This document shows, piece by piece, positions 9,263-18,178 of a DNA stretch of 64,000 nt. The DNA is from Bacteroidales bacterium (GTDB lineage: Bacteria > Bacteroidota > Bacteroidia > Bacteroidales > F082). Location: assembly GCA_023229135.1 (NCBI GenBank), contig JALNZT010000009.1:1-64000 (forward strand). Direction: 5' to 3'. The notes beneath the pieces are model-generated. The model saw only the letters and a list, made by a program, of their open reading frames with translations. It had not been told where the DNA came from and made no database searches. The first letter of the stretch is position 1. Every line of letters starts with the position of its first letter. A program made the translations under genes and the position numbers.

Positions 9263-10510
9263 ATGAAAAAAAAGTTTTTTAACGCGAAAATTTACCGCAA
9301 TGATACAGCAACCGAAATGGTGGTTGAAAATGGAAAAATTACACAGATAGGCACCAATTTACCTAAATGCGAGGAGGAAATTGACCTCGGCGGCAAGCTT
9401 GTTCTGCCTCCCTATGTAGATCCACACTTGCATCTAGACTATGTTTATACATTATCTGAACTCGGGCAAGATGGCGCTGGTTCTGGTACTTTGTTTGAAG
9501 CGATTGAATTATGGCCAAAATTCAAAGAAACTTTGACAATTGAAAGTGTAAAAAGACTTGCCATGAAGGGAATTAGGGATGAGGTTTCCCAAGGGGTTCA
9601 GCACATCCGTACACATATTGATGTTACCGATCCTAAATTTACGGCACTAAAAGCCATGTTGGAGATGAAGGAAGAGCTAAAGCATATCGTTGATATTCAG
9701 ATAGTATCCTTTCCGCAACAAGGAATGTATACCTATAAAGGCGGCGTTGATTTAGTGGAAGAAGCGCTTAAAATGGGAGCAGACGTAGTAGGAGGAATCC
9801 CACATTATGAGCCTGCCAGAGAGTTTGGAGAAAAATCCGTTCACGACATCGTCAACCTTGCGCTAAAATATGACAAAATGATTGATGTTCACTGCGATGA
9901 AACCGACGATACCCATTCGCGTTTTGTGGAGTTGCTAAATGCGCTTGTGCTGATGGAAGATTATGGCACAAGAACTACTGCAAGCCATACCTGTTCTTTC
10001 GGTTCAGCGGATAATTCATACGCATACAGAATGTTAGACCTATTCAAAAAGAGCAAGATGAACTTTATCTCTTGTCCCACTGAAAACGCCTATCTTCAAG
10101 GTCGCCAGGATACTTATCCTAAACGTCGCGGATTAACCAGGGTGAAAGAATTTATTGAATCAGGGATAAATGTTGCTTTTGCACAAGATTCAATCAATGA
10201 TCCTTGGTATCCAATGGGGAATGGCAATATGATGAACATTCTTGACAATGGGATTCACTTGGCTCAAATCATGTCTCCTGAAGAAATAAAATCAGATTTT
10301 GATTTAATCACGTATAATGGAGCTCGTTGCCTAAATATTCAAGACAGTTATGGTTTAGAAGTAGGCAAAGCAGCCAACTTTATTGTTTTAAATGAAAGCT
10401 CTGTTTATGAAGCGATTCGTAAAAGAGTGGATGTTTTGGCCTCTGTGCGCCACGGCAACTTCCTGTTTCGCCGCAGAAAACCGGAATATGAAATTCCTTT
10501 GAATCTTTAA
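9263..10510 (+). CDS. CodA-like cytosine deaminase family amidohydrolase
   Basis: Metal-dependent amidohydrolase of 415 residues, recognisable along its length as an E. coli CodA relative. Visible signatures: H55 and H57 in DPHLHLD, QHIRTHIDVTD, VSFPQQGM, the catalytic DVHCDETDD, ASHTCSFG, LQGRQDTYPKRRG and QDSINDPWYPMGNGNM. CodA hydrolyses cytosine to uracil and ammonia. The metal-binding Asp of the GHDD motif is kept, but the motif reads AQDS, so the neighbouring Asp (D314 of E. coli CodA) is Ser. The residue before QGR also differs. Substrate may therefore be a related base rather than cytosine. No codB permease is adjacent. A TATCTTAG element about 75 bases upstream may be the promoter. 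Confidence 0.85.
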   Translation: MKKKFFNAKIYRNDTATEMVVENGKITQIGTNLPKCEEEIDLGGKLVLPPYVDPHLHLDYVYTLSELGQDGAGSGTLFEAIELWPKFKETLTIESVKRLAMKGIRDEVSQGVQHIRTHIDVTDPKFTALKAMLEMKEELKHIVDIQIVSFPQQGMYTYKGGVDLVEEALKMGADVVGGIPHYEPAREFGEKSVHDIVNLALKYDKMIDVHCDETDDTHSRFVELLNALVLMEDYGTRTTASHTCSFGSADNSYAYRMLDLFKKSKMNFISCPTENAYLQGRQDTYPKRRGLTRVKEFIESGINVAFAQDSINDPWYPMGNGNMMNILDNGIHLAQIMSPEEIKSDFDLITYNGARCLNIQDSYGLEVGKAANFIVLNESSVYEAIRKRVDVLASVRHGNFLFRRRKPEYEIPLNL

Positions 10511-10595
10511 ATAAAGGCAAAATTTTTAACTGTTGAGGCGCCATTGGGTTGAGAAAAGTTCACGATTTATTATCCAAAACCCTTTGACAAATAAT

Positions 10596-10603
10596 TACCT
10601 TTG
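10596..10603 (+). promoter_or_regulatory. -7 promoter box of the hibernation factor gene
   Basis: TACCTTTG, a perfect TAnnTTTG element 23 bases before the ATG at 10627, implying a leader of roughly 15 bases. Confidence 0.55.
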
Positions 10604-10626
10604 AAACTAAATTTAAAATCATAAAA

Positions 10627-10932
10627 ATGAATTACACAGAAAATTTTGAAGGCATAAAAATTGATGTACAGGCGGTTGACATTGATATTAGCGATAGTCT
10701 GCAGCAGGAGATAAGAAATACAATTGGCAGATTAAGCAGGCATACTTCCCAAGTCAATTTTGTAGATGTTTATTTTACAGATAAAACCGAGAAATCAACA
10801 GATACAAAAGATATAGGCATTAGAATGGGCATTCCCGGTGCTGATGCTTATGCTTCCGATTCGGGTGACAACTGGATGGAACTGCTGAAAAGCGTGGAAG
10901 AAAAGCTGCGCCGACAATTACAGAAAGGTTAA
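10627..10932 (+). CDS. HPF/RaiA-like ribosome-associated protein, short form
   Basis: Protein of 101 residues with the sigma-54 modulation / S30AE fold expected of ribosome hibernation factors: an N-terminal strand (IKIDVQAVDIDISDSLQQEI), an internal VDVYFTDK strand, and a C-terminal helix (NWMELLKSVEEKLRRQLQKG). These proteins bind the 30S subunit in the decoding region and silence ribosomes in stationary phase. It lacks the long-form C-terminal dimerisation domain. Expressed from its own TACCTTTG promoter and ended by the hairpin at 11025. The call is good; the choice between HPF and YfiA type is open. Confidence 0.82.
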   Translation: MNYTENFEGIKIDVQAVDIDISDSLQQEIRNTIGRLSRHTSQVNFVDVYFTDKTEKSTDTKDIGIRMGIPGADAYASDSGDNWMELLKSVEEKLRRQLQKG

Positions 10933-11024
10933 AAAGCTTAGGCGTTTTTCTGCAAGCTCTATTTAAACGTCAACAAACAGCGTATGATGTTAAAATCGGG
11001 ATTATATTTTAAATCTCACCTCAT

Positions 11025-11055
11025 AAAAAAAGGTTGCCAAATGGCAGCCTTTTTA
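11025..11055. terminator. bidirectional terminator
   Basis: AAAAAGGTTGCC, loop AAAT, GGCAGCCTTTTT with one T-G wobble. It lies between the converging hibernation factor gene and the MFS gene. Confidence 0.8.
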
Positions 11056-11072
11056 ATTTTACCAGGAAAAAC

Positions 11073-12251
11073 TTATGCTTTCCCTAATGTTTTTTTCGCA
11101 ACAAATGCCAGTAGAAGACCAGGAACAGCTAAAGCAATGGAGAAAACAGGGAGGCTCATTGCCAGATACTTGCTAAGTAAAATGCCGCAAATGGAAGCTG
11201 CGATCATTATCGAAAGGTTAAAAGTACAAGATTGAATAGAGGTTGCTATATCTTTTGCTTTCTCTACTTGTCGCCCTACAGCAGTTTGAAACAGCGCAAC
11301 CAAAGGCCCGAATGAAATTCCCCAGAGGAAAAATCCAAAATGAGCTATTCCAATAGCTCCTCCAAAGACAAGGAAAATAGCCATGGCTATAATTAGCAGC
11401 GCAAACATTAAAATGGTTAAAAGTTGCAAATGGTTGTCCGTGTACTTTATGGCAATACCAACAGAAAGTAAAGAACCAATTCCAAACATAACGAGGGCCA
11501 TTTCAACACCTCCTGCTATTTGCATTGTTTCCACTAAACTTGCAATATAAACATATACTCCATAATGAGCAGAAACCCCTAAAAGGGTGAAAAGCAAGAC
11601 CATGAGCACAGCTTTGTTTTTTAACATCGTAAAAGGAGATGATTCCCGGGTTAGTTTCTCTCCCTGAAGAGAAGGTAACATTAGGATACTTAAAAGACCA
11701 ATTGCGATTATTACAACTCCGATGACTATAAATTCAATTCTCCAACCATAATTATCACCGATCCATGTCATTAATGGCATTCCCAGACTGATGCCGAGTG
11801 TAGTACCAGCCATAATTACCGCCACCGCCTTTCCGTATTGGTCTGGAGAAACCAAACGCATACCGTAGGCGGCAATCATAGGCCACATTATGCCGGCACA
11901 AATACCACCAATAACACGCATGGATATAACTACTGCATAATTACTCACGAAGGCTACAATAACATTAGAAACTGCAAAACCTCCTAATAGCAATAGCAAC
12001 AAGAGCTTACGGTTGAAATGCATTGTTACGGAAATAAGCGGAATAGAAAAAATTGCTGATGCCAATGCATAATATCCCACCAGATTACCTCCCTGAATTT
12101 CGCTCAAGTTAAGCTCTCGCATCATTTGAGGGAGCACCCCTGATGGCATTAGTTCCGAAAGTATCCCTACAAAAGTAACTGATGACATTAATATCATAAT
12201 CGCCCAAGGGAAATAATTTTTTGCTATTGTAGTGGCATTTTGTTTGTGCAT
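11073..12251 (-). CDS. MFS transporter, DHA1/AraJ-like
   Basis: Major facilitator of 392 residues with twelve predicted helices. The N-terminus (YFPWAIMILMSSVTFVGILS and SELMPSGVLPQM) matches the drug:H+ antiporter-1 / AraJ-YdhP-like group. ISMRVIGGICAGIMWPMIAA is helix 4, and AGTTLGISLGMPLMTWIGD resembles the antiporter motif C of helix 5. Likely exports a small molecule; the substrate is unknown. The start codon at 12251 has a leader of about 40 bases behind a TAAATTTG box. It is separated from the upstream yceI gene on the same strand by the terminator at 12415. Confidence 0.88.
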   Translation of the reverse strand: MHKQNATTIAKNYFPWAIMILMSSVTFVGILSELMPSGVLPQMMRELNLSEIQGGNLVGYYALASAIFSIPLISVTMHFNRKLLLLLLLGGFAVSNVIVAFVSNYAVVISMRVIGGICAGIMWPMIAAYGMRLVSPDQYGKAVAVIMAGTTLGISLGMPLMTWIGDNYGWRIEFIVIGVVIIAIGLLSILMLPSLQGEKLTRESSPFTMLKNKAVLMVLLFTLLGVSAHYGVYVYIASLVETMQIAGGVEMALVMFGIGSLLSVGIAIKYTDNHLQLLTILMFALLIIAMAIFLVFGGAIGIAHFGFFLWGISFGPLVALFQTAVGRQVEKAKDIATSIQSCTFNLSIMIAASICGILLSKYLAMSLPVFSIALAVPGLLLAFVAKKTLGKA

Positions 12252-12299
12252 AATGGCTCTTTTTTAACCTGTTTAAGTCCTGGCAATTATTAAAGGCAT

Positions 12300-12307
12300 C
12301 AAATTTA
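12300..12307 (-). promoter_or_regulatory. -7 promoter box of the MFS gene
   Basis: The minus strand reads TAAATTTG, a perfect TAnnTTTG. A TTG lies 23 bases further upstream on that strand, slightly more than the usual distance. Confidence 0.55.
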
Positions 12308-12414
12308 GCATTAATTTTAAAGGCTGGCTACAAATTCCTGATTATTTATAATTTGCGTTTCGCTGCTTGTCTCAACGATCGTTAAATAACAGCTTTAGAA
12401 TTCAGCAGCAGATT

Positions 12415-12450
12415 AAAAAAAGAGACAGTTTGATTAACTGCCTCTTTTTT
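12415..12450 (-). terminator. terminator after the pirin-yceI transcript
   Basis: The minus strand reads AAAAAAGAGGCAGTT, a short loop, then AACTGTCTCTTTTTTT (one mismatch in the stem). It is 63 bases beyond the end of yceI and before the next promoter. Confidence 0.78.
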
Positions 12451-12512
12451 ATAATCTTTATTTCTTTAGATACATTTTGCGAATCTTCGAAATTTTGGAA
12501 GGTCTGATAGTC

Positions 12513-13034
12513 CTAAGCTTGTTTTACAAATTGCACATCAACAGCCAATTTCACCTTGTCTGAAACAACAATACTTCCTGCTTCTGTAACAGCATTCCAG
12601 GTCAAATTAAATTCTTTTCTGTTAATTTCTCCTTTGATTTCAAAACCTGCTTTAGTTTGCCCGTAAGGATCAACTGCAATGCCATTAAAATCAACGTCTA
12701 AAGTAATTTCTTTTGTAATATCTCTGATGGTTAAATCGCCAACGAGTTGCTCGCCATCAAATGATTTTGAAACAAATTTAATCTCGGGAAATTTTTCGGC
12801 ATTGAAAAAATCATCTGATTTTAAATGGGCATCCCTGTCTTTATTTTTGGTATTTATGGATGCTGTTTTTGCACTAAATGCTATGGAAGCATTGTTGAAA
12901 TTTTCGCCATCTGTTTTTACAGTTGCTTCAAAATCATCGAAATACCCAGTTACTGTTGAAATCATCATATGCTTTACTTTGAAAGCTGCTTCTGAATGTG
13001 TGAGGTCAATTGACCAATTTGTTCTTTTATTCAT
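12513..13034 (-). CDS. YceI family protein, cytoplasmic form
   Basis: YceI-fold protein of 173 residues that begins directly with the domain (NWSIDLTHSEAAFKVKHMM) and has no signal peptide. Family elements: KDRDAHLKSDDFFNAEKFPE and LTIRDITKEITLDVDFNG. Expected to bind an amphiphile within the cytoplasm. It is 31 bases downstream of the pirin gene and most likely in the same transcript, a pairing seen in other bacteria in stress-response clusters. The terminator at 12415 closes the unit. It is clearly distinct in sequence from the exported copy at 1151. Confidence 0.92.
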   Translation of the reverse strand: MNKRTNWSIDLTHSEAAFKVKHMMISTVTGYFDDFEATVKTDGENFNNASIAFSAKTASINTKNKDRDAHLKSDDFFNAEKFPEIKFVSKSFDGEQLVGDLTIRDITKEITLDVDFNGIAVDPYGQTKAGFEIKGEINRKEFNLTWNAVTEAGSIVVSDKVKLAVDVQFVKQA

Positions 13035-13065
13035 TTTGTGTTTATTTAAAATTGATAGAATTAGA

Positions 13066-13785
13066 TTAATTACCTTGCGCCATTGGTACTTCCATTAAAA
13101 GCACACGCGCATTTTCTGTTGCTTTTAATTTGATGGTGTCTGTGTTCCAAATACCCATACCGTCTCTTTTGGATAGTTTTTCATTATTAATTTCTACTTC
13201 ACCATCCAAAATAAAAGCATAAACGCCATTTCCTTCTTTTTTGATTTTATATTCATCTACAGTTCCTTTTGAGAATTTTCCCAAATGAAACCAGGCATCC
13301 TGATGAACCCAAACGCCTTGGCCGTCTTTGTTAGGTGAAAGGATTTGATAAAATTCATTCTCTTTTTCGATGTCTTTTAGCGAAATCTGGTCGTATCTTG
13401 GTTTTACATTTTTCACCCTCGGGAACACCCATATCTGAAGAAACTTAACTTCTTTGTCTTGGTTTGGGTTGTATTCCGAATGTGTAACACCAGTGCCAGC
13501 GCTCATTACCTGCACATCACCTTCTTTAATAACGGCCACGTTTCCCATGCTGTCTTTATGTTCCAAATCGCCCTCTAATGGAATGGAGACAATTTCCATA
13601 TTATCGTGTGGATGCGTGCCAAAACCCATTCCTGCCTGCACAGTATCGTCATTCAAAACGCGCAATACGCCAAAATGCATTCTTTCCGGGTTATAATAAT
13701 TTGCGAAGCTAAACGTATGGTATGAGTTCAACCAGCCGTGATTTGCGTGTCCTCTGGTTTCCGCTCTGTGAATTATTGTGTTCAT
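13066..13785 (-). CDS. pirin family protein, YhhW/quercetinase type
   Basis: Bicupin of 239 residues, the length of the E. coli YhhW group. The start IIHRAETRGHANHGWLNSYH and SFANYYNPERMHFG are diagnostic. Metal ligands are H58 and H60 (THPHDNMEIV), H102 and E104 (GVTHSEYN). YhhW can oxidise quercetin in vitro; the natural role is unknown. It is the first gene of a pirin-yceI pair. Minus-strand CATCTTTG at 13871-13878 is a one-mismatch promoter box. The AraC regulator upstream on the same strand is a plausible controller, by position only. Confidence 0.92.
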   Translation of the reverse strand: MNTIIHRAETRGHANHGWLNSYHTFSFANYYNPERMHFGVLRVLNDDTVQAGMGFGTHPHDNMEIVSIPLEGDLEHKDSMGNVAVIKEGDVQVMSAGTGVTHSEYNPNQDKEVKFLQIWVFPRVKNVKPRYDQISLKDIEKENEFYQILSPNKDGQGVWVHQDAWFHLGKFSKGTVDEYKIKKEGNGVYAFILDGEVEINNEKLSKRDGMGIWNTDTIKLKATENARVLLMEVPMAQGN

Positions 13786-13939
13786 TGTGTATTTGTCCTT
13801 ATTTTTTATTGATTATTTCTAATGTATTGAACCAGTATTTCGGTTCATTAGCTTGTTTCAAAAACATGGTGCAAAGATGGAACAGTTTAGAAATCTGTGG
13901 AATATGAAAAAAGGGAGGAAACATATGAAAATCCGACAA

Positions 13940-14815
13940 TTAGGTCTTTATTTCTTTTTTCTTGAAGTTCAAAGGAGATAATCGGGTATGTTTTTTGAAA
14001 AAAGCACTAAAATTGGCAGGCTCGGTAAAGCCCAATTCATAAGCAATTTCTTTGTTTGATAAGTTAGAAAAATAGAGTAGTCTTTTCGCTTCGGTTATTA
14101 TTCTTGCTTGAATATAGTCTTTGGCGGTTTTACCGGTTTTCGCTTTGATTGTTCGGTTCAAATGATCGGGCGTGATATAAAGTCCGTTGGCATAATAGGT
14201 GGTAGAATGTTCTTTTTTATAGTTCTTTTCGACAGCTTTTTTAAAAGTCCTAATCAGGTTATCTCCAGTAGAATCTATATCAGATTCGATGGGGTTGATG
14301 GCACAAATATTATTACATTCAATCAGCAAAAGTTTTAAAAATGCACCAATAGAAATACACTTCATGGTTGCATCACTATTGAATAGATTGAAAATACTTT
14401 TTGCAAAGTCTTCTATCTTAGCGAATTGTTCATTGCCCGGCAATAAAGGCGGACTTTGTCCATAATTTTGAAAGAGGTTCAAACTCTCAATAAACGAGAT
14501 GGGAATAGAATTTTCTACTAAAAAATGATTAGAAAAAGTCATAACAAATCCAAGAGATTTTTCTGTTTCTATAACCTGATGTACCTGACCCGGAGCTACA
14601 AAGAAAATTTGTTGATTTGATAACTCGTAGGTGTTAAAGTCAATTTTATGAAGTCCTTTGGCTTTATTAACAACTAAAACTGTATAGTAGTTGTGGCGGT
14701 GTGGCTCATCAGCTTGTCCGTTTCGTTTTGTGTAGATATCTTCCATTTTAGATATCCAAAAACTCACGTTTTCCTTTTCTGAATTTACTTTTTTGTATGT
14801 TTTAACGGTGTTCAT
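13940..14815 (-). CDS. AraC family transcriptional regulator
   Basis: DNA-binding regulator of 291 residues. An N-terminal cupin-like sensor domain (RHNYYTVLVVNKAKG, IFFVAPGQVHQV) is followed by a C-terminal double helix-turn-helix. The second HTH is LSNKEIAYELGFTEPANFSA followed by FFKKHTRLSPLNFK, the classical AraC/XylS signature. The first HTH includes LYITPDHLNRTIKAKTGKTA. It is transcribed toward the pirin-yceI pair 150 bases away and probably controls it or itself. The effector is unknown. Confidence 0.9.
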   Translation of the reverse strand: MNTVKTYKKVNSEKENVSFWISKMEDIYTKRNGQADEPHRHNYYTVLVVNKAKGLHKIDFNTYELSNQQIFFVAPGQVHQVIETEKSLGFVMTFSNHFLVENSIPISFIESLNLFQNYGQSPPLLPGNEQFAKIEDFAKSIFNLFNSDATMKCISIGAFLKLLLIECNNICAINPIESDIDSTGDNLIRTFKKAVEKNYKKEHSTTYYANGLYITPDHLNRTIKAKTGKTAKDYIQARIITEAKRLLYFSNLSNKEIAYELGFTEPANFSAFFKKHTRLSPLNFKKKEIKT

Positions 14816-14874
14816 CTTTTATTTTCTAATAATGTTGTTTTATGCTCAAGGGATAGAATAAATTTTTGTTGATA

Positions 14875-17115
14875 TCAATCCAGTTTCACTGTGGCGGCCA
14901 GTTTATGCATGGTGCAGCTAATTGAAAACAGCCATTTCAGTTGTTCCCAAACCAAATGGGCCTCTTGAAGATCGCGTACAGTTTGTTTGTCTTTGAATGA
15001 TATAATGCTCATTTCTAAATCATTAAAGGTTGGTAACTGTTCATCAAAAAGAAGATCGTGTTCAGAAGATATCTTTAGGTCATCACATTTCTTATCTTTT
15101 AAGCACTGTATTACCCGCTCCAGGTTTTTCTCTATTTTGTTAGTTACCGTCTTAAAGTGTGCTGATGCGTCAGTCGTTTTATGGTTTTGAATGTAAGTGC
15201 TTACCGAAGCCAATGAAGCTAAAAACGTGTGGTTCAAGACGACCATCTCGTATATTTTATCCGTTTCCCTTTGCTTTGATTTAGGTTCCTGCGCCATACG
15301 CTGAAAGGCCGAACTTAGGTTAGAGGTTTCTAAAAATGCTTCCTTGCGCGCTAAATTATAGGAGTTGGGTATATCGCCTTTCTGCTGATAATATTCCGTA
15401 ATTTTATGAAGAAAATGCTTGTTGGCTCTCACACTTTTTTCGATGCTAACTCCGATTTCGACGAACTCCCAGCTGGGCCAAAGCCACAGCATAGCCGCGT
15501 ATGACAGTCCGGCTCCGACAATCGTATCCATTATACGGAATTTTATCACGTTAAGAATATCAGGCTGAAGAATAGCATAAACAAAGACCACACCCAAAGT
15601 AATAAAGGTAGCCGACGCCCTAAAGTTTTTTTGTACCATCGAAAGTGCCACTACCAGGGCGACCAAACTCATTGCCCCGTAAACATAAGGATTCTGAATT
15701 AGAAAAACCATAGCGGTGGCAATGGCTCCGCCGATAAGTGTACCGATAATACGGTCTTTTGCACGGCTCTTTGTGAGACCGTAGCTGGGCCGCATGATCA
15801 CGATTACCGCCAACAAAATCCAGTGTGGGTTCTGAAAAGCGAAGATCGAACCCAGCGCATATCCAATCATAACCGTAACTGCCAGCCGAATCGAATGTCT
15901 GAAAATGGTTGACTTAAAACTAAAGTTCCGTAACAATTGTATGGGGGCATATTCTTGAAGTGGCACAAAACGCTTGGCAGCTTTTCTGTCAATAAGATCG
16001 GTTTCGGTGATAGTAGATTCACCTAATAGCCATTTTATCCTTTTTAGTTTTTCGAACTGTTTTTCCTGATATTCGAGCACGTTTTGAAGCATAAGGAAAT
16101 CTATGTAATCCAAGGTTTCGGCTAACGAGGCTATTTCAAATCTTAGGTCTTCAAAGCATTGCTTGATCTTATCGTTCTTGGGTAGGTTTTTTTGATCGTT
16201 TCCCGTTTTAGAAATCATTCGTAATTGGTCAGCCATTTCAAAAATCAAATCCTGAAATATTTTAACATATTGAGGATGTTCGGTATAGAGTGCTTCCATA
16301 CGATCATAACTTCCGGGATTAGCGATTGCCGTTTCCAGCATTTCTACCAATTGCACAAATATCAATAAACGTTTATCCTGGTAATTTGATAAACCCGAAC
16401 TTCTTCTGGAAAGGATCAAAATTTCTCTCAAAGTCTTATGGTTCGCAGTAAGTTTGCTTTGCAGCTGTTGTAATTTAGTTTGTAATTTATTGTGGTCTTC
16501 AAGTGGATCAATCAACTTCCCCCTTGTTTCTATAAATTCTGCCGTAAGCATATAGGTTTCAGACAAAAATTCTTCAGTCTCTAACTTAGGATTGATTCGG
16601 TGCCAAAGCTTGGACAAGAGCAAATACCAAAGTCCACCAACACCTAAAAAAATAGCGTACTGATAGATTTCAAGTACTTCTGAATGGTTGGCAAAGCTCA
16701 ATACCAAGGCCATAAGGCCTGAAAAACTTACAAGCGAGGCGCGAAAGCCATAGACCGAAATAAATGAGATAGCAAAAGTGAGTAGGCCTAAAATGGGTAG
16801 CAACAACCAAAGCTCAAAATTTAAGTAGCCCTTAATGAAGCTAACAACCATCACTAAGATTGCCGAGAAAAGAATGCCAAATTTTTTATGGCGGGAACTA
16901 CCTGTGACATCGCTGGGCGAACTCCAAAAGGCACCAAAGCTGATTGCCAGCCCAATTTCAAAATATCCGAGTAGCAGTCCTATCAAAAGCGGAAGACTAA
17001 CCGCAATAGCAACCCTGATAGCCCTCGAAAAACTGATGCTTTTCAAGAACTGTAACAGCTCCTTATAATGCTCGGAAACAAAAACTGTAACAATTTTCAG
17101 CGCAGAAACTTTCAT
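14875..17115 (-). CDS. FUSC family membrane protein (YccS/AaeB-like)
   Basis: Protein of 746 residues with two membrane blocks of about six helices each (residues about 30-170 and 395-540), separated and followed by helical cytoplasmic regions. ISFGAFWSSPSDVTGS in the first block and FAFQNPHWILLAVIVIMRPS in the second are family signatures of the fusaric-acid-resistance/aromatic-acid-exporter superfamily (YccS-YhfK group). Proposed function is export of aromatic acids or related compounds, unproven here. Upstream on the minus strand lies TACTTTTG at 17162-17169. It ends 59 bases before the AraC gene. Confidence 0.88.
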   Translation of the reverse strand: MKVSALKIVTVFVSEHYKELLQFLKSISFSRAIRVAIAVSLPLLIGLLLGYFEIGLAISFGAFWSSPSDVTGSSRHKKFGILFSAILVMVVSFIKGYLNFELWLLLPILGLLTFAISFISVYGFRASLVSFSGLMALVLSFANHSEVLEIYQYAIFLGVGGLWYLLLSKLWHRINPKLETEEFLSETYMLTAEFIETRGKLIDPLEDHNKLQTKLQQLQSKLTANHKTLREILILSRRSSGLSNYQDKRLLIFVQLVEMLETAIANPGSYDRMEALYTEHPQYVKIFQDLIFEMADQLRMISKTGNDQKNLPKNDKIKQCFEDLRFEIASLAETLDYIDFLMLQNVLEYQEKQFEKLKRIKWLLGESTITETDLIDRKAAKRFVPLQEYAPIQLLRNFSFKSTIFRHSIRLAVTVMIGYALGSIFAFQNPHWILLAVIVIMRPSYGLTKSRAKDRIIGTLIGGAIATAMVFLIQNPYVYGAMSLVALVVALSMVQKNFRASATFITLGVVFVYAILQPDILNVIKFRIMDTIVGAGLSYAAMLWLWPSWEFVEIGVSIEKSVRANKHFLHKITEYYQQKGDIPNSYNLARKEAFLETSNLSSAFQRMAQEPKSKQRETDKIYEMVVLNHTFLASLASVSTYIQNHKTTDASAHFKTVTNKIEKNLERVIQCLKDKKCDDLKISSEHDLLFDEQLPTFNDLEMSIISFKDKQTVRDLQEAHLVWEQLKWLFSISCTMHKLAATVKLD

Positions 17116-17161
17116 GTGCTAATATAGCGTTTATTGTAAAACCGGTTTCATTTTTATTTTC

Positions 17162-17169
17162 CAAAAGTA
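17162..17169 (-). promoter_or_regulatory. -7 promoter box of the FUSC gene
   Basis: The minus strand reads TACTTTTG 47 bases before the ATG at 17115. No TTG at the ideal -33 spacing. Confidence 0.5.
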
Positions 17170-17292
17170 AATATTCTAACTATCCTACTTTAAATATATT
17201 TATTTGTGCCGATACTGCATAACTTGGAATTAAAAAACCGGAGCTGCTTAACTAAATGACTGCACGATGAGGGATGGTCTGCAAATAAAATC

Positions 17293-17448
17293 GTTAGCGA
17301 AAGTGAAGGGAATATTTATACCTACAATCAGTTATTAATGGCAAAAGACAGCACACTGAGTGAATTTACAATTCACGAAAACAGTAGCATCTATATTATT
17401 GGCAGTGAGTCTTTTCCGATAAAATCTTTTATGGCTTAGAACGACAAA
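17293..17448 (+). pseudogene. decayed pirin fragment
   Basis: The frame reads VSESEGNIYTYNQLLMAKDS, TLSEFTIHENSSIYIIGSES, FPIKSFMA, stop. It is closely similar to residues 207-253 of the intact pirin at 6825 (IESEGNVYAPNQLLVAKDS, TLCEFTIHENSSIYIFGGEP, FPEKRFIDW). The conserved Trp codon TGG has become TAG (17437-17439). The DNA match runs a little past the stop. No N-terminal half is present. It occupies part of the 481-base spacer between the FUSC gene and the gene at 17597; the remainder of the spacer holds promoters only. Confidence 0.82.
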
Positions 17449-17518
17449 CGACCCAAACATTGCGGAGAGGCTTCCGGGGATAAAATTCTGATTATTTAAG
17501 GCAGTTACTATTATTTTC

Positions 17519-17526
17519 TAAATTTG
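17519..17526 (+). promoter_or_regulatory. -7 promoter box before the gene at 17597
   Basis: TAAATTTG, a perfect TAnnTTTG box, with the ATG 71 bases downstream. Confidence 0.45.
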
Positions 17527-17596
17527 CGAATCAAAAAAACTCAGCAATTGAAAAAAGCTGTGAGTACATCGCATTGCAACTCGAAAAATTATTTTT

Positions 17597-18085
17597 ATGC
17601 CGAGATTGGACAAAGAAACAAAAGAAAGGATTAAAGAGCTTGAACTCAAGGAGCTTCAGGAAATAGTTTTAAAATTAGCGTCCAAGGAGCAATCAGTTTA
17701 TGAGTATATTTTTGCTAAAAGATATAAAGGATATGCTGAGGAATTGCAGCAAGCAAATATGTTAGCTGCTTGTATTAAAAGACTTAATGAGTTCACAAAA
17801 ATCTCGAAAAACAAAACTTTTGAAGCAGACTTGTTGATATATATTCTCAAAGTTCCATTTTCACCGAATAGCAATTTATTTGGAACCAGCTTCACCCAAT
17901 ATGATTCAAAGGTGGCAATGCTTGTGAAACGATTAATAACGGTGGTTACAAAAAAGCTTCATGAGGATTACAGAATTGATTATGAGGCTACAATAAATAA
18001 CTATCTTAAAAGACTTCATCAGACTTCAAACCATTTAAATACGGTTTTTTATATGCCGAAAACACTCTCAGAAGTGTATCCATAG
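17597..18085 (+). CDS. hypothetical protein, all-helical
   Basis: Protein of 162 residues, not recognised with confidence. Heptad-like charged N-terminus (LDKETKERIKELELKELQEI) followed by mainly helical sequence rich in Lys, Glu, Leu and Tyr. No signal peptide, membrane segment or metal motif. It is vaguely reminiscent of the small DUF6155-type helical proteins of Bacteroidetes. Own promoter box at 17519; next gene on the same strand 93 bases away. Coding potential is supported by length, amino-acid composition and lack of a better opposite-strand frame. Confidence 0.65.
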   Translation: MPRLDKETKERIKELELKELQEIVLKLASKEQSVYEYIFAKRYKGYAEELQQANMLAACIKRLNEFTKISKNKTFEADLLIYILKVPFSPNSNLFGTSFTQYDSKVAMLVKRLITVVTKKLHEDYRIDYEATINNYLKRLHQTSNHLNTVFYMPKTLSEVYP

Positions 18086-18178
18086 AATTTACAAAAGAAA
18101 TGATTTAAGTATTTAGCCAAAACTAAATGCAATAGTCAATTCAGAAAAGAATTAAAAAGCAAGTTAATTGGCCCAAAA

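Noticed and set aside
10984..11235. Open frame of 83 residues on the plus strand
   Set aside because: It runs through a terminator hairpin and is antisense to the end of the MFS gene.
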